DNA of 64,000 bases from Elgaria multicarinata webbii (taxonomy: Eukaryota; Chordata; Lepidosauria; Squamata; Anguidae). The notes beneath the pieces were generated by a model. The model saw nothing but the letters and a program-made list of their open reading frames with translations, had not been told where the DNA came from and searched no databases. Numbering within the stretch: the stretch's first letter is position 1; the number at the start of each line of letters is the position of its first letter. The stretch covers positions 1,192,001-1,256,000 of the forward strand of contig NC_086179.1 in assembly GCF_023053635.1 (NCBI RefSeq). Direction: 5' to 3'. This document shows positions 11,435-22,449 of the stretch, in pieces. The position numbers and the translations under genes are program-made.

Positions 11435-11828
11435 GGACAATCTTCCCCAACCTGGTGCTCTCCAGAACTTCAGAAGAGCCATGCTGATCAGACTGAGGGT
11501 CCATCTAATCCAGCACTCTGTTCACACAGTGCCAACCAGCTGTTGGCCAGAGACCCACAAGCAGGGCACAGGTGCAACAGCACCCTCCTACCCATGTTCC
11601 CCAGCAGCTAGTGTACATAGGCTTACTGCTTCTGGAGGTTGCACTTAGCCCTCAGGACTACTGGAGGTTGCACTTAGCCCTCAGGACTAGTAGCCATTGA
11701 TAGTCTTCTCCTCCAGGGCTACAACTGTGTTAGACTACACCTCCCAGCATGCCCTAGCTAGCATGGCTTGCTGGGGTGCTGGGCATTGTAGTCCAACACA
11801 TCTGGAGGGTGCCAGGCTGGGAAGGTGG
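11435..11828. repeat. Palindromic repeat family C, split by an older CR1-like fragment
   Basis: Left end CCCCAACCTGGTGCTCTCCA G (11447-11467), right part TAGACTACACCTCCCAGCAT to GGAGGGTGCCAGGCTGGG (11731-11823). Confidence 0.65.
11465..11716 (-). mobile_element. Older CR1-like 3' fragment (antisense), nested in a palindromic MITE
   Basis: GCCATGCTGATCAGACTGAG through CCCATGTTCCCCAGCAGC, with a local 30-bp tandem duplication (GGAGGTTGCACTTAGCCCTC, 11635-11690). The palindromic repeat of the TGTAGTCCAA type flanks it on both sides. Confidence 0.7.
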
Positions 11829-11829
11829 C

Positions 11830-12930
11830 CCTGGGTGATCCTGCCTCCCAACCGTGCCCCACACGTGCACACGCCACCTTCCCCACTGAGTTACACCACC
11901 TCGTAACTGGCAGCCCAGAGCACATGGCTCTCCTGGGGAGCTTCTGCTGCACCTGCAGCCTCTGGGCTGGGATTGGAGGCAAGCCCCAGGGCTGAGCAGA
12001 CTGCCAGCCCAAGCCTCTTAGCAGCCATCTGAGTGCAGCAGCCACTGGACGTCACGGCTGTGGAGACTGCAAGCCCAGAGCACCCGGGGCGAACAGCGCC
12101 CCCCCCCCCAAGGAGCAGCCCCTGACCTCAGGCCGGGGCTGAGGCGCCGTGGGAGAGGCCCTGCTTTGCAGAAAGCCCCAGGTCCCACCCCCAGCAGCAT
12201 TGCCAGTGGGGGCTGGGAAAGACCCTCCCCACCTGAAACCCCTGAGAACACACACACGCACACACACACACACACGCACAAGGTTTGATGGCCAATATTT
12301 TCGTCCAATATTTTAGCCTCCCTGTTATTTACTTAACTCTTGATGACTTTTGATGAATCCTTTGTCAGTTTTGTTGCTCTGTGTTGATTTGGCTCTTTGT
12401 TTATAATTGTTTGTTGAGCAGATTGGATCATGTTCATGCTGTGCTGCAACCCCCCTTGGAGAGCCTGCTGACCCAGTCAAAAGACAGGGCCCCAATCCGT
12501 CCTGTAAGCAACAGCAGCATAGACTGGCCAGCCCTCCAATTCGGGGGTGGGGGTGGATTGGTGTGTTTGCAAGCTGTGAAGAAGGTGGGCATATGTGGGG
12601 TGGGGTGGGGTGGGGTGAAGAGTAGTGGGGGGTTAAGGATCAGGCTCTGGCATGAAGCCTCACTTCCCAACTGCACAGGTGCTGGGGTTCAAGCCTACTT
12701 GGAAGTCGCATCTCAGCCCTGGTGTCTCTGACTCGCAACCTCATATTTTTGTACCTTTGGGGCCTTTTGGTGTGCCTTGGCTGAGTCAGAGTCCCAGCCT
12801 GGCCCCATGGAGCAAGGCAAGGAGGAGCATGAAGTGGAAAAGGTGACCCCCATGTCTAACATGAAAGGACAGCAAGGGGGCCCTTGGGCATACAAAAAAT
12901 GAACACCAAAGCGTAGAAGCTTACTCTTTT
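11830..12930. other. Unassigned spacer with GC-rich stretch
   Basis: Contains the (CA)n at 12247 and GGGGT tandem units near 12596-12617. No exon recognised. Confidence 0.35.
12247..12280. repeat. (CA)n microsatellite
   Basis: CA dinucleotides with two CG interruptions. Confidence 0.85.
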
Positions 12931-13624
12931 CATAGAATCATAGAATAGCAGAGTTGGAAGGGGCCTACAAGGCCATCGAGTCCAACCCCTCGCTCAATGC
13001 AGGAATCCACCCTAAAGCAAACCTGACAGAGGGTTGTCCAGCTGCCTCTTGAAGGCCTCTAGTGTGGGAGAGCCCACAACCTCCCTGGGTAACTGATTCC
13101 ATTGTCGTACTGCTCTAACAGTCAGGAAGTTTTTCCTGATGTCCAGCTGGAATCTGGCTTCCTGTCACTTGAGCCCATGATTCCGTGTCCTGCACTCTGG
13201 GAGGATCGAGAAGAGATCCTGGCCCTCCTCTGTGTGACAACCTTTTAAGTATTTGAAGAGTGCTCTCCTGTCTCCCCTCAATCTTCTCTTCTCTGGGCTA
13301 AACATGCCCAGTTCTTTCAGCCTCTCTTCATAGGGCTTTGTTTCCAGACCCCTGATCATCCTGGTTGCCCTCCTCTGAACACGCTCCAGCTTGTCTGCGT
13401 CCTTCTTGAATTGTGGAGCCCAGAACTGGACGCAATACTCTAGATGAGGCCTAACCAGGGCCGAATAGAGAGGAACCAGTACCTCACGTGATTTGGAAGC
13501 TAGACTTCTATCAATGCAGCCCAAAATAGCATTTGCCTTTCTTGCAGCCATATCACACTGTTGGCTCATATTCAGCTTGTGATCTACAACAATTCCGAGA
13601 TCCTTCTCGTTTGTAGTATTGCTA
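12931..13624 (-). mobile_element. CR1 3' fragment, about 0.7 kb (antisense)
   Basis: The minus strand encodes a long stretch of the RT C-terminal region ([40 protein letters not shown]) from about 13610 down, with the tail at 12931. A readable frame of about 150 codons marks it as fairly young. Confidence 0.9.
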
Positions 13625-14103
13625 CAAACAAGCAATACTTGTCTTTTCAAACAAGGACGTGGGTTCAGCCAGAGGGATGCACCAGGTTCTGCCCTGCTGA
13701 GCAGGAGAGAAGATTTGGGCATTATTACAGGCAGCCCTGCAGGGCCCCAAACAGCTTCCGCTTCAGGTCAGAGAAGGTGCACCAAGCCAGAAGCAGCAAC
13801 AGCAGCAGCTGGGAAAAGGTGCCTGCCTGGTGGCTCTCCCAGACTGACATACCCCAGCCTGGCGCTCTTTTGTGAATGCCTGCTGCCCCCACGTGGCCAT
13901 GGCTGGTCCTGTAGCTCCTAAGCGCCAGCGTCCTTGGGTGATGCTGGCCTTGTTGCGACACAGAACAGGATGACTTCAGACACTCACCGAATTATCACCA
14001 GCTGGGATGATTCCTTATGAGCACCAAAATCACTTACCAGCTCACTGGTGCTGCATATTTTCACACACAAAAGTCAGTGGGCTTACACACAGAAACTGGG
14101 GGG

Positions 14104-14338
14104 TGAGCCAGTGTGGTGTAGTGGCTCAGGTGTTGGACTGGGAGTCCGGAGATCCAGGTTCTAGTCCCTGCTCGGCCACAAAAACCCACTGGGTGACTTT
14201 GGGCCAGTCACAGACTCTCAGCCCAGCCTACCTCACAAGGTTGTTGTTGCGAGGACAGAATGGAGAGGAAGAGGATTATGTACACCGCCTTGGGTTCCTT
14301 GGAGGAAAAAAGGCTAGGCTGTATATAAAATAAATATA
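14104..14338 (+). mobile_element. tRNA-derived SINE, MIR/CORE-like
   Basis: Box A-like TGGTGTAGTGG and box B-like GGTTCTAGTCC give the Pol III promoter. The middle ACTGGGTGACTTTGGGCCAG TCAC and TACCTCACAAGGTTGTTG resemble the CORE-SINE/MIR core. The 3' part ends CCGCCTTGGGTTCCTTGG and an A-rich tail. Confidence 0.75.
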
Positions 14339-14339
14339 C

Positions 14340-14720
14340 AGCCACCAGGGCTAGTAGCCATTGATTGCTTTCTCCCCTTCCATAGATTTGTCCAATTCCT
14401 TGTAAAGTCATCCGTAAACTGGTGGCCATTATCACTACATCTTGTGGCAGTGAATTCCATGGACTGACTATGAGCTGCATAATGAAGTGTTTCCTGTTAT
14501 CTGTCCAGAATCTCCCACCAATCAGCTTCTAGTATTATGAGAGAGGGAGGAAAGTGTCTCCTTGCCTTCTTTCTCCACATGAGGCATGATTTTGTACACC
14601 TCTGTCATGTCCATCCCTCACTTGCCATTTTTCTAAAGTAGCCAGTCCCAGATGCTGTCAGCTTTCCTCATAGGGGAGTTGATCCAGCACCTTGATCACT
14701 GTTTACATCCCTCCATGGGG
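14340..14720 (-). mobile_element. Older CR1-like fragment (antisense)
   Basis: GTAGCCATTGATTGCTTTC, TGGCAGTGAATTCCATGG and CCTCTGTCATGTCCATCC follow the order of the copy at 54520-54830. Confidence 0.7.
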
Positions 14721-14739
14721 AGAATTCACCATTTATTCC

Positions 14740-15058
14740 TATTCTCTGCTTTCTGTTCTTTAACCTGTTACTGATCCAACTGTGCTCTTATCTGGACAGC
14801 TACAGTTATCCACGCTCCGATAACTCTTGTCTGGATTACTGCAACGCGTGATACATGGGGCTGCCTTTGAAAACGGTCCGGAAACTTCAACTGATACAAA
14901 ACAGGGCAGCACATTTACTAACAGAGACTGGCCAGTGAGATCACATCACACCAGTCCTTTTCCAGCTTCACTGCCTGCCAGTTCAGAGAGCTTCCATCAC
15001 GGACCGACCTCCCCTCCATGAATCTATTTCAAAACCTTTTCTTTTCATTCCAGTTTGA
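14740..15058 (+). mobile_element. L2-type LINE fragment (sense)
   Basis: CTTGTCTGGATTACTGCAAC (LDYCNA) and ACAAAACAGGGCAGCACATT (QNRAAH) are L2 RT signatures; the reading frame is degraded. Confidence 0.6.
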
Positions 15059-15346
15059 CCTTGAATGCACCCAAAGGTGGGCTTTGGGACCTGGCTAAGC
15101 CTCCCCACAGACACCTGAAATGGTGTGCCACACAGTGACCTGCAGGGCTCCTGACACCTCTGCTGCGTTGCTCTCGCCAGGCCTCTGCTTTGTTCCTGGG
15201 TGCACTGTGCAGGTGCTCACCTGACCACAGAGAAGTGAGGGGCATGCCCACCCTTCATTGGCATCAGTCCTTGAGACTGAGTGTTGGGCTGGCTCTGTGC
15301 GCCTATGAGAGAGGCGGGGGGAACTAGGACACCCTGCCTCACCAGT

Positions 15347-15773
15347 CATAGAATCATAGAATAGCAGAGTTGGAAGGGGCCTACAAGGCCATCGAGTCAA
15401 ACCCCTGCTCAATGCAGGAATCCACCCTAAAGCATTCCTGACAGATGGTTGTCCAGCTGCCTCTTGAAGGCCACTAGTGTGGGAGAGCCCACAACCTCCC
15501 TAGGTAACTGATTCCATTGTCGCACTGCTCTAACAGTCAGGAAGTTTTTTCCTGATGTCCAGCTGGAATCTGGCTTCCTTTAACTTGAGCCTGTTATTCC
15601 GTGTCCTGCACTCTGGGAGGATCGAGAAGAGATCCTGGCCCTCCTCTGTGTGACAACCTTTTAAGTATTTGAAGAGTGCTATCATGTCTCCCCTCAATCT
15701 TCTCTTCCAAAGGCTAAACATGCCCAGTTCTTTCAGTCTCTCTTCATAGGGCTTTGTTTCCAGACCCCTGATC
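15347..15773 (-). mobile_element. CR1 3' fragment (antisense)
   Basis: The tail lies at 15347 and the truncated 5' end at about 15773 ([18 protein letters not shown] on the minus strand). It is followed 55 bp later by a second antisense copy. Confidence 0.88.
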
Positions 15774-15827
15774 GTGAGCTCCCCTGGGCTGCTCCCCAAG
15801 TCGATTCTTACCTGTCTTCCATGGGGT

Positions 15828-16245
15828 TCATAGAATGCTAGAACTGTAGAGTTGGAAGGGGCCTATAAGGCCATGGAGTCCAACCCCCTGCTCAATGCAG
15901 GGATCCACCCTACAGCATCCCTGACAGATGGTTGTCCAGCTGCCTCTTCAAGGCCTCTAGTGTGGGAGAGCCCACAACCTCCCTAGGTAACTGGTTCCAT
16001 TGTCGTACTGCTCTAACAGTCAGGAGGTTTTTCTTGATATCCAGCCAGAATCTGTCTTCCTGTAACTTGAGCTCCGGCTATTGGGCGGTATAGAAATGTA
16101 ATAAATCAATAAATCAATCAATAAATAAATAAATATTCCGTGTCCTGCACTCTGGGAGGATCGAGAAGAGCTCCTGGCCCTCCTCTGTGTGACAACCTTT
16201 CAAGTATTGGAAGAGTGCTATCATGTCTCCCCTCAGTCTTCTTTT
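15828..16245 (-). mobile_element. CR1 3' fragment with an internal L2-tail insertion (antisense)
   Basis: The CR1 sequence is interrupted at 16073-16135 by CGGCTATTGGGCGGTATAG followed by (AAAT)n-like sequence, the 3' end of the L2-type family found elsewhere in the window. CR1 resumes with ATTCCGTGTCCTGC. Confidence 0.85.
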
Positions 16246-16251
16246 CTTATG

Positions 16252-16443
16252 TAAAGACTTTAAGGGCTAAAGCTGCACATAGTTTTAATTGTTTTTAATT
16301 GCTTTGATTTGTTTAAACTTTTTTTTAGCTAGTTAGTGGTTTAATACATTTGTAGCTGTGTACATTGTTTGATTTTATCTGTACGCCACCCTGAGATCCG
16401 AATATAGGGTGAGATACAGATGTTTTAACAAATAAATAAATAA
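16252..16443 (+). mobile_element. L2-type 3' UTR and tail
   Basis: TTTAATTGCTTTGATTTG, TACGCCACCCTGAGATCCG and ATAGGGTGAGATACAG, then (AAAT)n: an L2 3' hairpin (CCACCCT/AGGGTG) and tail. Confidence 0.65.
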
Positions 16444-18106
16444 GCTATACCTTGGGAAATGCTGAGGATCCTGCGCTCCCCCCCCCCAATCCCCAGTCCC
16501 TCTGTTCGTCCTCCTTCCCTGCCTACAGTGGAGCAAATCTGGGGTTTAGGCATCAGGTGACCAGAGCGGGCTGTATTTCTGGCCCTTGTGCAGGAGAGGC
16601 CACACGGTTGCGGCTGCTGCTGCTGCTCTTTATGCAGAGGGGGTGGAGAGGGGAGGGCAGGAAGCACAACTCACCCACACTCCTGCCCTGCTTGGCCAGA
16701 GGAAGGTCGAGCCATCCCTTGCCAAGTCCAGCAGCCTGTTGAGCCCATCAGCTGTCTGGGCCAAAGGGTCGTCCTTCCTCTTTGGGCACAGCGGTTGAGT
16801 CTTACGCAATGACCCCTCTTCAGGGAGAGCTGGCCGTAACACCTACTCACAGCCCTGGCACAGGGCGGGAGGCTGAGTGGAGCGGAGCTGGCTTTGGGGC
16901 TGGAGTTAGCAGCAGTCTTGCCCACCGTGCGCGTGTCCCGGGGCCAGCCCTACCATAAAGCAGAGCGAGGCAGTCTCCTCTGGCGGCAGAGGCTGGGGAG
17001 CAGCAGCAAAGCCTTGGAGGAGAGCGCGGTGGGCCACGGGGCCTCTGCCTCGCACCCCCTGAGCTAGCCTGCTGCTTTCAGGTGTGCTGGAGGCTGCGTC
17101 ACATCACTCACGCTGAAGAAAGGTTCAACCGCTACTCCAGTTGGCTTTGGAACATGGAATTGGAGGGGCGGCATCTTGTCCTCCACCTCAGGCAGCAAAA
17201 TGTGCCGGCCAGGCGCAAATCGCTCTCAGCCACGGAGCTCATTGAGGCCTTAGCTAGACCTCAGGTTTATCCTGGGATCGTCCCAGCGGCGTCCCTGCCT
17301 GCTCCCGGGATTCCCTGTGTGTCATTTACATGAACAGGGACGATCCCGGGATAAACCTTAGGTCTAGCTAAGGCCTGAGTGACCAGTCATTCTCTGTCAC
17401 ACTGATCGACTTTACAGGGTTGTTGTGGGAACACGAGAATGTAAGCAGAGCCCTGCTGGTCCAGACCCAAGGCCAGAAGCCTGTTCCCCATCCAGAAGCC
17501 CAAAGACTGCCCACCCCTGCTTTAGGGGCCCATTGGTCCTCTTCGCTTTGGGAATAACCAACCCCCAGCCCACTCGAGTGAAGTTTTCAACCAGGTTTTC
17601 TCTCCAGGCGGAGGGAGGTGTTTGGTTGTCCTGCTTTCAACCTGCTCTTCGCTCTGCTCCCCTCCCACCTCCCCCAGTTTCCTTTCCTGCATCCCACTTT
17701 GTTACGTTGCTTTGGTTTTGGTCAACGCCCTTGGCAAGATGCAACCTCATGTTTCCCCTGCAAACATTCCAGCAAAATGCATCAGAACATGGCAGCTGTT
17801 AAAGGGGCCTGCAAGGGCCCAAGGGCCACCCCTGATCCTGGGCTGGAGGCCCAGGGCCTTCCAAACCGCCTCCTCAGAGCCCTCCACCTCTTGATCAGTG
17901 CTTCAATCCCTCCCTTTCTGGTTTTCCAACGCCCTCGCTGGCTCTGCCCCTCACCCCCCATGTCACTACATCTGGAGATCCCCCCCCCATTGAGTTTGGG
18001 ACTCCCACTTGCCAAAGTTCCGACAACCTCCTTGTTCCTTTATTTGGGACCCAGAACTTCCCCACCGCCATTTCCTAGCTGATGATCCAAGGTTAAATGG
18101 GTTAAT
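16444..18106. other. Unassigned spacer (apart from the MITE at 17245-17376)
   Basis: Mixed GC content; several 60-150 codon open frames without motifs. No splice-linked exon series found. Confidence 0.35.
17245..17376. mobile_element. Fold-back MITE family B, copy 2, nearly perfect palindrome
   Basis: Arms AGGCCTTAGCTAGACCT... and ...AGGTCTAGCTAAGGCCT pair over about 40 bp with two mismatches; the centre TGCCTGCTCCCGGGATTCCC is shared with 9300-9440. Confidence 0.8.
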
Positions 18107-18420
18107 TAGGGTGACCATAGGAGGACAGGGCTCCTGTAGCTTTAACAGTTGCATAGAGAAGGGAATTTCAGCAGGTGTCATTTGTATGCAGGCAGCACCT
18201 GGTGAAACTCCCTCTTCATCACAACAGTTAAAGCTGCAGGAGCTATACTAGAGTGACCAGATACAAAAGGGGGCAGGACTCCTGCAGCTTTAACTGTTGT
18301 GACGAAGAGGGAGTTTCACCAGGTTCCCCATATATACAAATGACACCTGATGAAATTCCCTTTTCTATGCAACTGTTAAAGCTACAGGAGTCCTGTCCTC
18401 CTTTCCATAGGGTCACCCTA
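18107..18420. mobile_element. Fold-back MITE family A, copy 3
   Basis: Flanked by GGTTAAT on both sides (18100-18106, 18421-18427). Nested-palindrome architecture as in copy 1. Confidence 0.88.
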
Positions 18421-18446
18421 GGTTAATCTAATGAATTTCTCCACTT

Positions 18447-18512
18447 GTATCCGGCTATTGGGCGGTATAGAAATGTAATAAATAAATAATAATAAATAAT
18501 AATAAATAATGT
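18447..18512 (+). repeat. L2-type 3' hairpin and tail
   Basis: CCGGCTATTGGGCGGTATAG AAATGTAATAAATAAA. Confidence 0.7.
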
Positions 18513-19477
18513 ATCGAATATATTTGGGTAACTGCATTCATATTATTTGATTTCAGTCTTAGCCTGTATTTTGAACTGCAGCCTCCCCGTGGTGTGTCTC
18601 TAGGCCCAAGATCATGAAGGGCAGTCATTTGCACATGTACACTTCCGAGCTGAGGCGCACATCTGCCGCTGCTGCTGCTGCTGTTCCCCAGTAACCGGCA
18701 AAGCAAAAGGATGAAAGTCCTCCCTGCTGCTCCGCTCTTCGCTGTCCCCTCCAAAGGTTGCATTTCATTTGTAGGTCATTTGCTCCCAGGCCTCCGTAAA
18801 GGTGCCCCTGCTGATGAAAGGCAAACAGTTTCAAGCTCAGTTGTCTCTTGCAAGCTCAGTTTGTTTTTTCTCCATAGCCCCGGAGTTATTCTGGGAATTC
18901 TGTCTGCTTGGCCAATGTCCCCTTCATTGCATCCTACTATTCAGCAGTACCATTTGTCCTTGAAGGATTTCATTCTGTTCCCAACTGCCCAGCCCATTCT
19001 TATAACAGTTGTGGCTTTCCTCTTGCATCAGCCCAGAGAAGTGGGTGTGGAGGGCAGGGTGATGCACTCTAGGAATCCACCCCTGCTCCAGATGACTCAG
19101 GACCAAACCGGGCTGTTTACGCACCCACACCCCCACACCCCACACACACATTCTGCAGCCCTTGCTAAGACCTGGCTTTAAGATGGTCAACCTGTGAGTG
19201 AGCTGCTCCACCTCTGAATTCAGGGGGGAATCCACAGTCATTAAAAAAATAAGATCCCTGCACACAGAAACCTAGCATCTCAGGGGAAAGGTCTAATTTA
19301 GGCGTTTCCCAGAATATTAGTCGTCTATTTTATAGGGAGGAGCATCTCCATCAAGAGAGCCCCTGCCTGCAGCTTGAAGGGGCACCACGCAGACCAGAGT
19401 TCACAGAGGCCGTGAGGACTAGACCGCTGCTTGCATCCCGCCCCAGTGTGCTCCCCCCAGTTGGAACATTCAGTCCT
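18513..19477. other. Unassigned spacer
   Basis: (CTG)n-like GCTGCTGCTGCTGCTG near 18667-18683 and CA-rich 19122-19150. No gene recognised. Confidence 0.35.
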
Positions 19478-19586
19478 GCCAGCAAGGGCTCCGTGCAGTT
19501 TGTCACCACAGTCTTGAGATCAAAGAGAAGAGGCTGGCCTGGGCTGCACACCTTGGACTCAGTTGCCCCTCAACTCTCATCTACCT

Positions 19587-20090
19587 GGTTAGGCCTCATC
19601 TAGAGTATTGCGTCCAGTTCTGGGCTCCACAATTCAAGAAGGATGCAGACAAGCTGGAGCGTGTTCAGAGGAGGGCAGCCAGGATGATCAGGGTTCTGGA
19701 AACAAAGCCCTATGAAAAGAGACTGGAAGAACTGGGCATGTTTAGCCTGGAGAAGAGAAGATTAAGGGGAGACACGACAGCATTCTTCAAATACTTAAAA
19801 GGTTGTCACACAGAGGAGGGCCAGGAGCTCTTCTCGATCCTCCCAGAGTACAGGACATGGAATAACGGGCTCAAGTTAAAGGAAGCCAGATTCCGGCTGG
19901 ACATCAGGAAAAACTTCCTGACTGTTAGAGCAGTACGACAATGGAATCAGTGACCTAGGGAGGTGGTGGGCTCTCCCACACTAGAGGCCTTCAAGAGGCA
20001 GCTGGACCACCATCTGTCAGGGATGCTTTAGGGTGGATTCCTGCCTTGTAGGCCCCTTCCAACTCTGCTATTCTAAGATTCTATGATTCT
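19587..20090 (+). mobile_element. CR1 3' fragment (sense) inserted in a duplicated segment
   Basis: It begins GGTTAGGCCTCATC and ends with the octamer tail. It is flanked by CTACCT on the left (19581-19586) and right (20089-20094). The related segment at 22089-22448 lacks it. Confidence 0.9.
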
Positions 20091-20345
20091 ACCTTCACTC
20101 GTAGGGTGGGCGTCTGCCAGGGCTCAGTGGCCTCAGCAGCAGGCAGGAGGCAAAGGGGTCCTGAGGTTTGGATGAGCTGTCAACTTCCTTGACATTTCTT
20201 GAAGCCTGAAACCACAAAGCTTGTGAGGAAGCAGTTGTTATTTCCCCTCCAATTCTAACGAAAAATAATAATTTTCTACATGTCCGAGTTGAGGAGAAAG
20301 GTTGCCACAATGCAGCTATGCCAAGTCAGAAGGCAAATCCCAGAA

Positions 20346-20520
20346 GTATTTATTTATTTATTGCATTTATATACCATCCCGTAGCCGAAGTTCTCTGGGC
20401 AGTTTACAAAAGTTAAAAACAGTAAACATTAAAAACAAATATACAACGTTTAAAAACATAAAAAGCATAAAAACAACAGTATCCTTATAAAAACAGCTAT
20501 TCTGGGGTCCATTAAAAACA
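20346..20520 (-). repeat. L2-type 3' end (antisense)
   Basis: (TTTA)n, TATACCATCCCGTAGCCGAA, CTCTGGGCAGTTTACAAAAG then an A-rich region. Confidence 0.65.
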
Positions 20521-20539
20521 AACTCAGTTGTTAAATGCT

Positions 20540-20572
<33 letters not shown>
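20540..20572. repeat. (GTA)n microsatellite at a LINE 3' end
   Basis: About ten GTA triplets directly abut the 3' end of the minus-strand LINE at 20573-22085 and probably represent its tail. Confidence 0.85.
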
Positions 20573-22085
20573 AAGCTTTATTGTTTCAACCAATGGTTAC
20601 AACAAGCATAATAAATAATGGTAAAATAAATCATACATTCTGCAAGGTCAGAAATTCTACTCTATACATTTGGGCTGCAAGAGCGAAGTTGGTCAATGCC
20701 AATACGACAGTCTTGTTATTGCATGTAAACAAAAAGTATATTCTTTCTGAATCAGACCAGCTGGACTTATTCTCAAAAAAACAACAAAAAAACAACAACA
20801 ATCTAAATATTTAGAATGAATTTGAGAATAGATCCGGCAGTAGAACAGATAATGAGGCAGATCCTCCACTTTGCGACTACGGCAAGGGAGGAGTCTCGGG
20901 AGATAAGGAATTTTATTAAAACGCCCTTCTAGCACTGCTGTTTTTATTTGTTGCATCTTTAATTGTGCAAGGGCTGATCTAAGACGTGGGTTAGAAATTA
21001 GAGTCAGGTAGCGTTCACGTTCAAATTTAAGTTTAGTCTGCAAACCAAGGTGCTATCTTATTACTTGAGACTACACGGAGATCCATTTGAACAGAAACAC
21101 TATGGACCCTCTACTTAAAGACCTCTTTGCTGTGAGCTAAATTCAAAGCAGTAAAGTATTGAGAAGAAAAACTATAATAATTAATTTGAAGGAATCAGTT
21201 TCTGAAACCAAGATGATGGATTTGATGAGTTGGCTCTCATTTGCTCTAAAAGACACAATTTAGGTAATCTGGGTGGAGGGGGGAAATAAGTCTTGAGCCA
21301 GTAGTTAAAGGCCCTAATGGCAGTGATAGATTTGACTGCAATTACGCGGGTTTCTGAGCGTAAAAATGAAGCAAGGAGTGCACCTTGTCACACCTAGAAA
21401 TGTCCTTAACAATTTATTTTGAAACATTTCCATGTCGTATGAGGATTTCAGAGCCCATAATTCTCCTCCTTACACAAACTGAGGAATAAGTTTTGATTTC
21501 AACCAGGTTAGCATTGGGTGGATTTGGTAACCTCCCCTTGTGTGCCAGAACTCCAATAGTCCATTTAATTGCTGGTTTGTCTTTAATTTCAAGGATTTAA
21601 AATGGGCATCCCAGCCTCCTGAAGCTGAAAAAAGAACACCTAGGGAGTGATATGATACTTGCTCAATAGGATGGGTATTTATGATAAACCAATCTGGGTA
21701 TGTGAAATGAGAATCAGGTCATCAGCACAGAGAAGAAAGGACTGTTTCCTTTCTTCTAATTTTACTGGGGGGAAAGAATCACCAGTCAAATCAAGAGCTA
21801 TATCACTTACAAATAGATTAAAGAGAACAGGGGCCAGGGCACGCCCTTGTTTAACTCCTCGAGATACTGCAATATTATCTGTCCTGTGTCCAGCAGGAGA
21901 AAATCTCACCTGGATGTTTGTGTTTTCATGCAGCAGTTATAACAAAATCAAGAGGCATCGAGCTAAGTTTAACTCTTCCAGTTTTGCCCATAACCTGTTC
22001 CTATTAATTGAGTCAAAGGCTACTTGGAAATCAACAAATGCCACATAGAGTTTTGACTTTTCTTGGGTTTTGTACTTATTAACCA
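20541..22085 (-). mobile_element. Non-LTR retrotransposon, RT and C-terminal region, degraded; clade uncertain
   Basis: Reading the minus strand from 22085: an RT motif like VAFVDFQVAFDSINRNRLWA, then SRGVKQGRALAPVLFNLFVS, catalytic-type CADDLILIS (about 21720-21740), and near 21040-20830 NPRLRSALAQLKMQQIKTAV with a C-rich RLLPCRSRKVEDLPHYLFYC motif. Many stops and shifts separate these blocks. The 3' end is AATAAAGCTTTA followed by (CTA)n. It is not CR1 or L2; Vingi/Ingi-like is a guess. Confidence 0.65.
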
Positions 22086-22449
22086 AATGCCAGCAAGGGC
22101 TCTGTGCAGTTTGTCACCACAGTCTTGAGATCAAAGGGAAGAGGCTGGCCTGGGCTGCACACCTTGGACTCGCTTGGCCCTCAACTCTCGTCTACCTTCA
22201 CTCGTAGGATGGGCGTCTGCCAGGGCTCAGTGGCCTCAGCTGCAGGCAAGAGGCAAAGGGGTCCTGAGGTTTGGATGAGCTGTCAACTTCCTTGACATTT
22301 CTTGAAGCCTGAAACCACAAAGCTTGTGAGGAAACAGTTGTTATTTCCCCTCCAATTCTAACGAAAAATAATAATTTTCTACATGTCCGAGTTGAGGAGA
22401 AAGGTTGCCACAATGCAGCTATGCCAAGTCAGAAGGCAAATCCCAGAAC

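Larger units (their letters stand above)
19478..22448 (+). repeat. Local duplication, about 0.36 kb per unit, about 2 kb apart
   Basis: Unit A is 19478-19586 plus 20091-20346, split by a CR1 insertion. Unit B is 22089-22448, unbroken. They share CAGCAAGGGCTC, CAGTTTGTCACCACAGTCTT, GAGGCTGGCCTGGGCTGCAC, CGTAGG and CAGTGGCCTCAG, with few differences. An L2-type end and a degraded LINE lie between the units. Confidence 0.88.
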
